Source: Panorpa germanica | Lineage: Eukaryota > Arthropoda > Insecta > Mecoptera > Panorpidae | Assembly (NCBI GenBank): GCA_963678705.1 | Contig: OY783212.1 | Location: 9,486,001-9,550,000 of the forward strand | DNA: 64,000 nt | Direction: 5' to 3' | Notes under the pieces: model-generated | Told to the model about the DNA's origin: nothing | What the model saw: only the letters and a program-made list of their open reading frames with translations | Database searches by the model: none | Position numbers and translations under genes: made by a program | Shown here: positions 22,656-35,256 of the stretch, piece by piece | Position numbering within the stretch: position 1 is the stretch's first letter | How the letters are laid out: each line of letters starts with the position of its first letter

Positions 22656-23954
22656 GTGTTTTTTTTAAAGTGTTTCCATTTATTTCCCCCTCTAGTCTTT
22701 GTATATAATTTGATGAGAAAATAACTTCATAACTTCTTATAATATAAACGACATCTAACTAACAAAAAAAGAGAGATGCTTCACTGACGAGGACGCTCTT
22801 TGTTAGAACCATGACTGCAGAATCAATGAAAGCTTCTCATGTGAACAAAGAAAGTTTGTTCATCTGTGTGTCCAGTAGATAAGTTGTTTAACTTTGTTCT
22901 TAAGAGATTTAGTTGATAGTTAATCGAAATAAAAGAAAAAAAATGACAATTATAGAAAATAAGGTCAAGAAAATTTTATCTTCCGAATAGAAAACCGTTG
23001 TCGCAGTAATGAAGAGGATTGTAAAACAATTAATGATTATTTTTGGAGTTCATAAACTAATACTGATACATAAGCGCAGAGCCGGCATCTCATCTGCTTC
23101 TCGATTTACATTTAAATTATTAAAAAAAATTACTAAATTGAGCTCCTCTTTTTACCATGTAAATGACACGACATGACATCAAACGCAACGTGTGCCCTTA
23201 TGGGAAAGATAGCCCTGCATAAGGCTGCATTGCTGTTATTAATAATGCGACAATCTATATCATTTTCAGTTAGGTTAAATTCATTTAAATTGAATTATTC
23301 AATTAGTTTATTACTCCTAAAAACAGGCAACTATTTATAATCTATTATATCGATTGTTAATCTATTAAATTTTAACGACCCCCTTAAACATTACAGGATT
23401 TATTAAACTAATTACCATATCTGACATTACTAGACTACTTAATTCTGTTTCAATGATCAGATCTCCTTAGAAACTTATTTAACGTCAGTGTACAGCTTTG
23501 GGTAAACTAAAGTTGTCGTATTTTTTCAAATCTAGACCCTTGAAAATTGTTTAATGTAAAAGGCTTTTATAAAAAGTTACAAGTGTTTAAGTCTATAAAC
23601 TAATGCACCACAAAGAAAAGTACAGAAATAAAGTATTTCTCCATAAGTATCCATAATTAGTAAAGACTAATCAATTTGAACTCAACTTCTTTCTTTTATG
23701 TAACCACTTACTTAGTTCCGTAGAGCTCTCTACGTGTTTTTTCATACAAACTATTTCTAGAAACTTATTTTGCCTCCAACAAACTACCATAAGTTTCTAT
23801 GATGTTCTATGCTTAAACAAAGTTTATGAATCCCACCCACTTCACCATGTAAAGATTTTATCGTAGCACTATTTGCTCCCGGAACTCTACGCCAGTGGTT
23901 CTAAACTGGTGTACTGCGAAATAATAACCACTACTATCAGTTCCTGTATATATT

Positions 23955-24070
23955 AGATATACATTGCATATACATGATTTGAATAAACATGGCAATACAC
24001 ACTATGTACGTACAGGAATGTTTAAATATGCACATACACACGAATGTATACACAAATGTTTTCTGGGTAT
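23955..24070 (+). repeat. Dispersed repeat (AATAAACATG family)
   Basis: Blocks GAATAAACATGGCA, ACTATGTACGTAC, GTTTAAATATGCACA and TTTTCTGGGTA are shared in order with 38520-38710 and with parts of the inverted repeat arms (about 7605-7760 and 12480-12650). Confidence 0.5.
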
Positions 24071-25394
24071 AATTATAATTATAATTATAATTTCATTGAT
24101 AGACTATAGATAGTTAACAATCTTGTTGTCAACCATGTTGGACGTTTATGGAGCGTATAATAATCATATTTCATATTAAATACTCATTATTCAATACAGG
24201 ACATTATCATATTTTATTATATTTAATCTACTATGAGTGCACCGCTCAAATACTTATTTCTATTGTGCGAAATTTCTATGTCTAACACTATTTTCAAGTC
24301 GATTTTCTGTTTTTATTATTATGCACTTATTTTGATCCATTCTAAAGTGTTGCATGATGTTAAAACAAGTTAAGAACCATTGATGGCTCTATACAGATCA
24401 GTGTTCTGCCCCGTGTGGGAGACACTGGCACATGTAACACCCGTATTCGTAGCTTTGTACATAAAACTTGGTAAGCGTTGTGTTAAACCATATGTTTGGA
24501 ATGTAACAACGGATATAAAATATTATTACACACTCTCTTTTTTGTGTTGTTGTACGAGTAGATGTCATTTACATATACGTGGTGTAACGGTTTCATGGTA
24601 AATAATAACTGTCAACGCCCAACGGAATAACGAGAACACAGAATAACGAGAACTCGTCAGTCGTCAACGAAATTAACGACTCTACTCTACGCTGCTACGT
24701 ACGAACGAGTGCATGTGGTATGTGCAGCTGCAATATGCAGTTATGTTATTTAAATGTAGCTATAAAAATAATAACTACTAACGATTTGTGAATTAACGTT
24801 TGGTATTCACGACAGTCACATAATAACAGGTTAAATTATTGCTTTTGTACGTGTGGAAATCAGGAACGTAAAGGCGCGTATATATTGGAGCAATATTCAA
24901 TATTTTATTGTAACATTAATATAAAATTGACGTTTATTGAAATTTTTTATGTATCCGTAATACACAAAAGATGGATGCTATTTTGTTTAACAAAGTACAA
25001 TTTAATCTAAGTATTAATTTTTTTTTTGAAACTATTTTAAAAGACTTCAACCCTTAAAAAGGACATGGAATGTTGCCATCATTAGGAAGGCGTTTATTTA
25101 ATCAACATTTTCATAAATTTCATAAAAACTAGTTTTTTCATTCAGCTTAGATTTATTAAGTATGTATGCTTATGCAAAGATGATTAAGTAGAAATTGGTT
25201 ATTTTGTAAATTATACAATACATATTGTTACTTTTTTTTATTTTAAAATTTGCTGGGCTTCTTATGATTTTGATTCTTTTCAACGCCTTTTACATTACTC
25301 TGTATAATACATTACAAAATATCAAGCTTTAAATTCCGTCACGCTCCATATCCTGTCAATCATCTAGCACACTGGCCACATCGAGTTAGTTTTG

Positions 25395-25690
25395 ATAGTT
25401 ATTAGCACTAGAAACAATATAAACGTGTATAAACATTTGTAATACATAATTTATAATTTATAGACACGAGTATGGGTATTTAAAATATAGAGTTTAAATT
25501 AGATTTATTGATAAAGTCAATAAATCTAAATTTTTTATACTTTCTCTACTATCAAATATCTGCTTATAACCTTTCGGAATATTTCAGTTTGGTTTCTGCA
25601 ATGAGTTCTTGGAGCATTGAAGAATAATACGCTTTACTGTTAGTGTGCTATTGCATTCTTCACAGATTGGTTTTGGAATTGGTGTGACCA
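25395..25690 (+). repeat. Diverged repeat, copy 2 of a pair
   Basis: Partner of 22370-22655, same strand and same block order, with substitutions and indels throughout. It is older than the perfect tandem duplication at 20.8 kb. Confidence 0.55.
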
Positions 25691-27897
25691 ATCATGATGA
25701 TGTTACTTCATAACTTTTACTGACTTAATTAAAATATTTTTTATAAATTTCTTATGAAAATGATATTCCTTATCATCTATTTTGCAAAATTCTTGCGCTG
25801 CCTAAATCTAAAATAATTTTAAACTTTTACCATTTATTTCAATAATTTGAACATTAAAAATAAATAGGTTAGATATAATTTATACGATACGAAATCGATT
25901 TAACATTTTATGCTAATAGAAGATATAAACATAAATTTTGTATAAGCGAAAACTTTATAAATGTATTTAATATATATTGTAATATACGACGGGTGAATAC
26001 TTAGAATTGTTAGACAAACTATATAAGTTTTCAGACATTTTCCTTAGAGCAGACAGTCAAACAGTCTGAAAGCATTTAAGTACGAGTACATGGGTTTTCT
26101 TACAGCGTGATGGCGATGTTTGAGTTGAGTTTGAGTATAACTCAGTAACAGTGATATCAAGTTATAAAAAAACTTTAACTAAAGTTTACAAAACATTTAT
26201 GAAAAATATTACAAATGTTTGCTAATTGAAGTTATTCAAGTTCTTCAAGTCCCTGTAGAAAAGCTCTTAAAGTTTTATTGAAATGATATGCTAGAGCTTT
26301 TAAAGTTTTAGCAAGGAACTTACCAGATGTAAATGGCAATTAATGTTTCCATCGTTTATCATGTAACGCATAATGTAATTATAAAAGATGTTTGTGCCAC
26401 ATCAGCTCCTAATTACACTTTAATGATTACATACTCGTACACGTATATACGATTACATTAATGGTTCGAGTCCGAATCCCAAGTAACTTTTGGCAATAAA
26501 CGTCGTGACAATTATAATCTCTTCTGAAGGAATGTGTGGTTTCGAATTTGTATCACGTTAAACGTTCAGTTGGAGACTGCCTTACTACCCGAGTCGAAAT
26601 TTTAGACCTATCCTAACCCTAAAAGGGATCTATACTCCTCTTTTCATACTAAATAAAGTAAAGTAAACCTGTTCTCATCATAAACATTATTATATGACCC
26701 TGCCTTAATCATAAACAAAATTATGATCCTATCGTTTTATGTAATTCAAACTTTGTAAACCTTTTTAAACTTAAGATGTTCAAAAAGAATTTTTTAATAC
26801 TTGCTATGGCTGTAACAAATAGATTCTACTGTTAAAAGATATGAATATGAAATAATGAGTTAGAGAGAGATAGATAGATGCAATAATGAGTTATATAAAG
26901 ATAGAGTATGTTATATTTGCTGATTTTATGATTTCCTTCACTTGGTACTTAGATTTTGTTGAAAAAAGATTTAATCTTTGTGTGCTAAATAATAAATAAA
27001 AAACATGTTTTATTTTACCTAACTTAACTAATATTTGTAATAGCAAGAATTGTAGAAATCGATGGTGAAATCAAGTTTAGATTTATAAAATACTAGTGTA
27101 GTGATGTCACCCTCATTTGACCCAAAACAGCGTAATTCTTCTTCTTTTAGGTCGTCAATAGGATCAAAATTTTGACTCGGGTAACGAACCTATTTTTTAA
27201 TACTTTAAGGTCTCGGGTGTAATACTTAGTATCTAAATCAAATACGGCTAATGTAGTTGAAGTATTTAATTCAGTATCTAGTTACATTGCAGCACTTTTC
27301 GACTTAAATAACTTTTAACTCATGCACGTTTGTTTTATGAGTATCTTTTATTATCAATCAACAAAACTCTGAAAGTAGTTAAAGTTTTTAGGTTAACTAT
27401 TTTTTCATTTATTGAATTTCTCAAAGCGCTAAGTTCAGGTCCATAAATTTTGATGGAACAAGTTGATAACTTTGCGACACACTCATACATTTCTATGTGT
27501 GTTTATACTCATAGTTGTGGCTTTGACTACTGAAAGATAATCCACTAGATTTTCCTTGACCTAAATGTTTGTATTTTTACAACATTTTTATTTCCATGAG
27601 ATCAATAAGCTTCTAATACATTACATGCATTCAATTCTCATACATTTTGATTTAAAAAGCTTTTTTTCAAGCTTTGTTTGTTGCAATCTAGAACTTTTGT
27701 GCTTTTTACGTATACACGTTGAAGCATGGATTGGGTAACCAATATCTAAAGTAAAATACAATGTAATGGTTTGGTTTCCAGCAGTAACTATACTTGGTAA
27801 ACCTTTTCCACTATCCCATCGCTAAATAACACTAGGGCTCTTGGAAACCAATGGTCCAGTACAGACTGGTCTTGTATCGCATACAAGTACGGGTATA

Positions 27898-27945
27898 CAC
27901 TGGACAACTGGACCACTGGACCACTGGACAACTGGACAAGACATT
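27898..27945 (+). repeat. Short tandem repeat, about 10-base period
   Basis: Repeats of CACTGGACAA or CACTGGACCA follow one another about four to five times. The open frame across it reads as low-complexity sequence. Confidence 0.7.
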
Positions 27946-28106
27946 TATAAAACCAATGGATTATCCCAGCTTATTGAAAACACAGTACAAATGAATTTAT
28001 TCTACAGCATAGCGAAGATCTTGGTTTTTGTACTGGAAATTTTAAAATAGCGAGAGAAAATTATAGACATATATGTATTATAGGATTTAAAGTATCACAG
28101 ATGTTT

Positions 28107-28159
28107 GGTTACCTTACTGTTGTAGCTTGGACAGAAACCGGGTTCAGACATACCTGAAA
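28107..28159 (-). other. Exon-like 36-base segment (unsupported exon candidate)
   Basis: On the minus strand a strong polypyrimidine tract and acceptor (TTTTCTTTTCTTTTCAG) precede a 36-base segment of ordinary composition. It ends at a GTAAGG donor. One open frame reads GMSEPGFCPSYN. Good splice signals on both sides suggest a small exon of a long gene with large introns. No neighbouring exons were recognised and chance is possible in this AT-rich background. Confidence 0.2.
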
Positions 28160-28450
28160 AGAAAAGAAAATTTCGTTATTTATTTTCTAATTATATAGAT
28201 GTAGTAAAGAAATATTAAAATGGTGTGAATCGTTGAACTCCTTCAAACCTTTAATCATAAATTTAGATTACTCCAACAAAGAAATTTCAAATTGGAAAAC
28301 ATATCCAGAGTCTAACCTTTAAAACTGATTATTGTAAGGTATATATTTAAGTAGGAAGCAGGGTACTATCACTTTGAGTAAAATTATTGTACCTGGGATA
28401 AGCCGCTTTAGGCGACCCCTGTTGGGATATTATATCTCTATGAACTAATA

Positions 28451-28563
28451 TTTTCGGCGACTCAACATCTGAAGAGAAGGAAGGGTGAAGGGAGTGAAGT
28501 GTAAACATTTTAAAGTGTACTCTCTTCACCCTTCTTTCTCTTCAGATGTTGAGTAGCCGAAAA
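28451..28563. repeat. 113-bp hairpin with about 46-bp arms
   Basis: The arm beginning TTTTCGGCGACTCAACATCT pairs with the arm ending AGATGTTGAGTAGCCGAAAA. There are few mismatches and the loop is about 20 bases. The arms carry GC-richer sequence than the surroundings. This could be a small MITE or a precursor-like hairpin RNA. No flanking duplication is evident. Confidence 0.8.
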
Positions 28564-28847
28564 AATTGGTAGGAAGCAATGTAACAAGTAAATCGAAGTT
28601 ATCAATGGTAAAGCAATGAAATTTCGACGAATGTAAAACCATAAATGGAAAAAAGATTACGATAGATTGTGGAGCAATATATGATCGCAAAGACCTTATT
28701 AATCTTGTTTGATAGTGTCCTTAAATATTAGATTACATTTAATTAAAAGAAAATGACATTTCACATTCATGATTATGGTAATGAAAGCAGATGTAAATAA
28801 TTAGAAAATTTTCTGCTTTGTTATTGAGTCAGATATGCAAAACTCTA

Positions 28848-28950
28848 CGTCAGCCGTTTTCGATGGCATCTTGCTATGTCCTATCAATGACAACTTCCTC
28901 CAACAATCTTGGTAGTATTAACGGTGCAAAGTTATTGATGTTGGTATACT
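28848..28950 (-). mobile_element. SINE 3'-part fragment
   Basis: Resembles the distal part of the SINE at 29.3 kb: GCCGTTTTCGATGGCATC, then TCCTATCAATGACAAC and a TTGGTAGTATTAACGGTG tract. Strongly diverged; no tRNA-like head is present here. Confidence 0.5.
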
Positions 28951-29309
28951 GTAACAAAATGTTTTAGGAGCCTTTTTCTTAGACTAGAAGCACACTGCCA
29001 AAGAAAATCGCGTAAAAAATATCCGCATTGCAAATTGTATAAATGTAATTTACATGTATATGATTTAATGTATTACAGAATTACGGATTTATTTCAGCGC
29101 TATTCTTAGTCCCAAGAAAAAGAGGCGTTTAAATCATTTTTTCAAACCAAATTTTTAGGTTAGCTGTAAAAATGTTATTCGAGTTGAAAGTATTTCAGCG
29201 GTATCCGACAAATTTCTCTGCCTTATAATTATGTCAGTTGCAATTATGATTTTTCACTATACTCAATTCAATTTTCGATTTTTCAATAAAATCAATTATA
29301 TTTGTTTAT

Positions 29310-29572
29310 TTAATTTATTTAACGTCGGCCTATTTCCGATGCTGAGTCCTATCACCGACGACCTCCTTCAATGTTGGCAGTATTTATGGTGTCGTGGCCT
29401 CATATATGTGGGCTACACCACTGCCTAATAACTGTATGATTATGTATGACCATAATCAATATAAGTTCATAATAACCAAACCCAGAAAATATATATCTGG
29501 TCCGGGGATCGAACCCGAAGACACAGCAGTCGGCGTCAAGCATCAATGCTCTCGCCCACTGTGTCGTCAAAA
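29310..29572 (-). mobile_element. tRNA-derived SINE, best copy
   Basis: Read on the minus strand, the head GACGACACAGTGGGCGAGAG is A-box like, and GGTTCGATCCC (29505-29515) is a good B-box at the expected distance. So the head derives from a tRNA gene. A tRNA-unrelated body follows, ending near GGACTCAGCATCGG and a TTATTTAA tail. Further copies are at 43083-43246 and 47855-48000, with fragments at 28848-28950 and 29595-29690. It would be transcribed by RNA polymerase III and mobilised by a partner LINE. The body sequence is not one I can name. Confidence 0.75.
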
Positions 29573-29594
29573 AAAAATCAATTATAGTTAATAA

Positions 29595-29690
29595 CAACCT
29601 AATCTAGAAATTTAGCGCTGGTCAACAAATCGAACAAGAAGACAAAGCCTTCAATGAAATAGGTCACTGTACCGTCGTTAAATGTGCAGA
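29595..29690 (-). mobile_element. Degraded SINE head fragment
   Basis: Contains AAATCGAACAAGAAGACA, a decayed match to the B-box side of the 29.3-kb SINE, followed by a match to its A-box side. It lies just beyond the better copy, in the same orientation. Confidence 0.4.
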
Positions 29691-30519
29691 AGAATAGCAC
29701 AAGAAGCGGACTTACTGTTCTTACTGTTGCTTTACATAAAAATAACTATTGCAAGTCTAGAAAGACAAATAAATTTATATGTAACTAGGAAGTAAAATTT
29801 ATTGTTAGTTTAATAAAGAATTGTGTTACAGCCACTGTAGAAAGAACACCGTGCTTCTGTGTGATTCTGATTTCCTTCGTGGACATTATTGTAAATTGTG
29901 TAAGCAGAGAAATATGCGAATTGTTACGGAAACCATTTCCCTAGATACGTTCACTTGATTCTAGAACATCGTCCGTTCGTTCAGGCGTTCAACCGTTCAG
30001 GCGTTCAGGCGTCCAAACATTCACCTCTCCACTACCCCCATCCACACCTACATCTCCAACCAACCCGTTCAGCATTGTTTAACTTTGTCAGAGGATCCTA
30101 TATGTCCTGTATAGAATCCTGTACAAGCATGTAGAATGTAGAGTGTATAGCCAACGTAAACAAAATGTCTCGCTAGTTGTGGCCTCGACTCAACTCTCTA
30201 TAGGTATATTGTTTTTATATTGCTTAGTATTTATTTTTGAGATAAATTGAATCTTATTTTAGAACATTAGTTGTAGCCAATGCAAATTATGTCATACCAG
30301 TTTAAATGGTGTCAAAGAAAAAAGTGATTTTCCTATGACGGTCATTCAAATATAAACCGGAATATTTCAGCTTGCCCCAGTAGCCTAAACACTAGCACGT
30401 ACAGTTCTGTTGCAGCGCAGCGTTGTCCTCAAATCTTTCCCATGGACTGATAAGTGTGTGTTCAAGAGACTGTCAATGTATGCTGCTGCGAGTTAGCGAA
30501 TTGGTTGTTGCGGTAAGTC
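29691..30519. other. Gene-free stretch
   Basis: No gene is seen. A short run of GTTCAGGC-type repeats occurs at about 29975-30015. Confidence 0.35.
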
Positions 30520-30522
30520 TTA

Positions 30523-30998
30523 GGCCCACCACACATGGGGCGACTGTTTGTAAACCTTAGCTCCAAATCTGACCGAACCGAATGAGAATTGAACTGTGTT
30601 GTTAGTGAGAGAACGAACGTGTATACGAGTAAGATACAACACAAGGCACGAATGAAACTAAATTAGTAGTCGAGCCGTGTATCGTGACTCTATAGAATTT
30701 TTAACAATAGCAAAACAGGGAATTCTATTGTGGTATATTTGATTGTATGTATGTATTTAAATACTTTTCAATAGTATTCGTAAACATCTCTGTTGATGAT
30801 ATGATCATCAAAACCATGAAACCAGCTGACTATATACTCAAAACCAGTTTGAAATCAGTTTAGTTACGTTCGTGCCGTGTGTTTTATCTCACTTGTATAC
30901 ACGTTCGTTCTCTCACTAACAACACAGTTGTAATCACATTCGGTTCGGGCAGATTCGGGGCTAAGGTTTACAACCAGTCGCGACGTGTGCTGAGGGCC
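30523..30998. mobile_element. Harbinger-like MITE with long inverted termini
   Basis: A 476-bp element with inverted termini of about 140-150 bp that start GGCCC on both ends. They share CTAAGGTTTACAA and AACGAACGTGTATAC in inverse order. It is flanked by TTA at 30520-30522 and 30999-31001. A TTA target and GGCCC-type ends are the signature of the PIF/Harbinger superfamily. The core (about 30670-30830) is AT-rich and non-coding, so an autonomous partner would be needed. Confidence 0.8.
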
Positions 30999-31854
30999 TT
31001 AGTGTCATTCAGCATTTCAGAAAAAACTCTTGATATACTTAACATACATTTCGGATAGAACGAAAATACATTGAAAGTAAAATGTGTAACTGAAAGTATG
31101 ATATATTATGTTAACACATTTCTATGCGTAACTTTTACTTATTATGTTGCATAATATTTTCCTTTCGTATTTACCAGAAACGTTCAAGTATATTTGTAAA
31201 GAAATTATATTTCCTTAGGTAATACAAAGCTCGTCTGTCGGTAAAACAGTGACCGTTCAGTGAAAACATATACTCATAAACGCAATAGATTTCGCTATAT
31301 GTATTCGATATAGGAGTCAACAAAACTCATGTTTTTAGTTAGTTAGTTAGGTTCATATTGTGAAGTTATAATAAAATTAGATAAAAAGGAATTGACAATT
31401 TATGGTAAATAATAAACTTTAAATATCGTTTCTTTAAATTTCAGGTGTGAATGGGCTTGTGTCCTCATTTTTTAGTGGCCGATTTTTCAATTGTTGATTG
31501 AAATTGATGTTAATAAATGTGTATTGGCGTGTCTATTTTATTAAATATCTAGATGTTGACGGAGATATAACAATGAAGAGTTGAATTGTAGTTTTAGCGC
31601 TAGAAATGATCGGCCATATTTTTATGACGTGAAATGCATTTTAACGTCAGTTAGTTTTGTAGCTGTTGGTAATCAAATAATCAAGTCATATCAAAGAATA
31701 ATAAGTTTTTATTTTATTTAACCTTGCTAAGGCAGACATAATATTGGAATTTTATTGTTCCTTGAAATAGCTGTAAAAATTCTTTGATATTTTGATAAAT
31801 AAATGCATATAGAAGAGATTTATGAGCTGTAAGGTTGACAACCTTCCACAAGGA

Positions 31855-32010
31855 TTGTGATGTCACATGCACTTGGAATGTGTACAACGTTGAATCACTT
31901 TAATATCTCCCAACATATAATGAGTTATTAAAAAATGATTGGACATTTGAGGTTCTAGTAACCCACTTTATCAATATATAGTACACTTTTATAGAAATTA
32001 AGACATAGGA
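31855..32010 (+). repeat. Dispersed repeat related to 18.1 kb
   Basis: Shares GACATTTGAGGTTCT, CACTTTATCAATATATAG and the TATAGAAATTAA block with 18083-18215, and carries GTGATGTCAC. The outer sequence GGCTTGTGTCCT at about 31452-31463 recurs inverted at 32013-32024, so the element may be a MITE of about 570 bp. Confidence 0.45.
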
Positions 32011-34394
32011 CACAAGCCGATTAAGTTAAACAATATAATTATTAAAATATGTATGTAAATTACCAAAATAATCTTTAAATTTCAGTAGCAACACATGAGT
32101 TTATTTAAAATAAAACTAGAGACATTGTCTTATATATTTATAAGCTTCTATAACAGTTCAACATTACAGTTAAGCGCTGATTTACATGGGTTCAAACACA
32201 AATAATAATCATAATAAATTTATTCAGGTAATAGTAAATATAACCTAAAAAAAAGAAGAACACATTCTATTTACACTTGGCAATATATTCTTATATACGT
32301 ATATATAAATGTATTTCAACACATCTACAAAACTAGACTCGTGTATACACATAAAATCCCTTTATTCCTATCGTTGAGAACATAGACGATGTTCAGATAG
32401 GTCTTACTAAAGGTATAGTGTCCTCCAGTGACCAACATGTAAACCATTTGGTGACCATTCGGTGAACCCGTGACCAGCTATAACCCATCGTGAAGTTGCT
32501 TCTCTTCATTACACAGCAGGAACGGACAATTTGTATGAATAAATTCGTGTACATTCGCAGCAACACCATCTATGAGTAGGAAAGTGTACTACAGCAAATA
32601 AACTCTGGTTACATGTACGAGCCTTGGTTGATACTTTTATTTCTCAGTTAGTTACTGCACATGGTCCGCATTACTAATATTAATATCATGAGCAACTCTA
32701 TTCATGCTGATCAGAAGCGTACCGATGATGGAAATTAGGTGGCGATCCACCCTACATAACATAGGCCCCCAAAAACTCAGTTTAATTATGACTAGATGCA
32801 ATAGATTTTGTGTGAGATCTAAAAAAGGTAACAGTTACAGATTTTGCGTGAGAGCTAAACAAAAAGGTCATTTAAAATAAACTTGAAGTCAAGTGCAGTG
32901 TAGATAAAACAGATTTCACTCCGGAGGAAGAAAAAACTACTGTCTAAAAGGGTAACCATGATAAATAGAGCCCGATTTATATTGTGCCTAGATCCAATGC
33001 GACCCTGCAGTCAGAAAACTAAACCACTGTTTATTCGTTTTGTTTCACCGACAAATTGCTGCGATGAACAACAAAATGTCATTTGTTTTCGTGGATTTAG
33101 ACATCTAATATTGTCTGAGATATTAGTCTATTACATGCTCTAAGTTACATTTGTGCTTTATTTTATCAAATAGGATTGGCATGATGTTTCTTGGATTACT
33201 TAATATACTCGTACTTCTAGTTTCTTTATAAAGTCCTCTTCTTAATTTGACATTCTGCGAAACATTTTGATTTGAATTGGACATAAAATCGAATGATATA
33301 TATATATATATGCAAGATTTGGTCAACTTTTTGGTAGTTAGTGTTTTTGAAGACCATCCTATACGGGATACTAGATATTTAGCAATGAATTAATGTAAGA
33401 AATTCCACTCATATGCAACTAAAATACCTCCTATCCTTCATCACCGACAAGATGAATAAAAATGAGACAAAAGGCAGCGAAAGAAAATATTCATTTTATT
33501 TTATAGATTAAATCCAGTAATTGTAGTTTGACGCGAACTGCTTCATCAAAAATAGTAGTGACTAATCATTGGTATTTATTTTCCATAAGATAATATTATA
33601 AACAATAGCACGGCTTGCACAATAATTTAAAACTTAAGAAGATCTCTTATTGCTCTGAACAATCAGCAATAATAGTTCGTTCTGATTCATTTGGTTTTGG
33701 TTTTCGTAAACTTTGGAATGGGTTGGTTCTTGAATGAAATGGCAAATTATACATTTCCATATGTATTTTAGTGATAAGCCCCACTCATAGCAACAAATAC
33801 ATAAAACGAAATCATGAAAACGAAACCTAATCATAACCAGTGAAATTTGGTTTTTCCTGTTCCCTATTTTTTTTTTGATTGGAATATGCGGAAGGGAATT
33901 TTCACATCCCTTTATTTTTTTAACATAAGTAAACAGACATATTGTATGTAGGGCCTCCCCTAGTCTCTGACTCTGCCCTGTTCCATTCTACTTTGCTGTG
34001 TTGTTCTACAAGCAATTTCGTTATATGTATTAAACGGATCTAGAGAAAAATGGATATCATAAGCACTTGAGAAAATATGTTGAAGCTAAAACAACATAAC
34101 ATTGTCTTAAGAATCTTCAGAATGTTCATTCACATTCAATGTCAAACCTATTACGCTATCACACTCCAGTCATATCTTGAAGTCAGTCAAAATGGCGACG
34201 GTATCTATATTGGTATTATATAAATTATATCAAAATATAACATTGTATAAACTGAACGAGATCCGCAAACAAAAAAGTTACGCCTACTGTTCTGCCATCT
34301 ATCTTTCCGTATACACACTATATAGAGTAACTTTTGTTATTTTTTTCTCTCGCTATATGTGTCGTTGGTAGAACATGGACTCCAACCCTCTTTT

Positions 34395-34540
34395 TAAATT
34401 GATATGATCCCCTTGTGACCATGGAATGAGAACCCTAACGGGGTTAGTCCACTAGTCAAGAAGTCCTAGGGGCAAAGCACCTCTTTCCAACCCCTTTTGG
34501 CCCTTGGGGAAACCACGAGGGTTCATGTTTATATAGGTTG
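34395..34540. other. GC-richer patch of unknown origin
   Basis: Contains GAACCCTAACGGGGTTAG, CCTAGGGGCAAAGCACC and CCCTTGGGGAAACCACGAGG. The composition contrasts sharply with its surroundings. No open frame of note, no tRNA-like boxes and no second copy in the window were recognised. Confidence 0.35.
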
Positions 34541-35256
34541 TATGCCCCCAACCTGGGCAGCAAGTACAGTGTTTATTATAAACCAAAATAGATACAAAGA
34601 CGGATAGAAAAATATTTACATACTTTTTATAAAAATTTAAATTTCAAATTAATTCACTTTTTTTTTTAATTTTTATATTTAATTGTGTTTGACTTGTTAT
34701 GAAAAATGTATTTTGTAATATTTTTCAAGAGTTGCACATACTCGTATATGGTGGCTCACATTGTACAGTGTACAGTCTCTTTATTGCAAAAGCCCGAAGT
34801 ACCCGAGATAATTACAATTTAGTTATACACTGCGGAAAATGGTATACAGGGTTTTAGTTTTAATTTTATGTTTCACAGCTTGTGAATATAAAGAAATAAA
34901 TATAATTATATTGAACATAATAAAGTATATTACTGACGCACGACGCATGCACACTAAGTACATTAAGACATAATAAGACATTAAAATTACAACATTAAGT
35001 TCGAGTGGAGCTTGCAAATATTTTTCGTTAAAATATTTCGACGTTAATAATTATATTTAACATAATTAATAAAAATATTCATAATATTTTAATTTAGTTA
35101 TGTTCAATATGAGTTTTAAAATCTTTCCTAGCCTTTATGGAGCTGTACACACAAAACAGAGCAATTGAAAATGTTGAAAAATAATTTTAGCACTACTTTA
35201 TAGTAGTGGAATAATGTAGAGTTAGTTAATATGATTCTTGAACTACTATTCTATTA

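Larger units (their letters stand above)
21230..28106. other. Gene-free stretch with low-copy repeats
   Basis: No supported gene. It holds the repeat pair at 22370-22655 and 25395-25690, a dispersed repeat at 23955-24070, a short TAATTA-type run at 24069-24092, a weak LINE 3' fragment near 25251-25330 (minus), and a short GACCACTG-type tandem at 27898-27945. The open frames at 21429-21629 and 24380-24601 have no supporting evidence. Confidence 0.4.
31002..35256. other. Gene-free stretch
   Basis: No supported gene. A dispersed repeat at about 31855-32010 resembles 18083-18215. Part of 32755-32860 resembles the small element at 44.97 kb (GGCCCCCAAAAA and TTTAATTATGACTAGATGCA). A short TA run is at 33296-33312, and a GC-richer patch is at 34395-34540. 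Open frames here lack splice context or family resemblance. Confidence 0.4.

Noticed and set aside
29490-29572. Possible tRNA gene (B-box GGTTCGATCCC)
   Set aside because: No cloverleaf with acceptor stem could be drawn, and the same head recurs joined to a shared body, so it is a SINE head.
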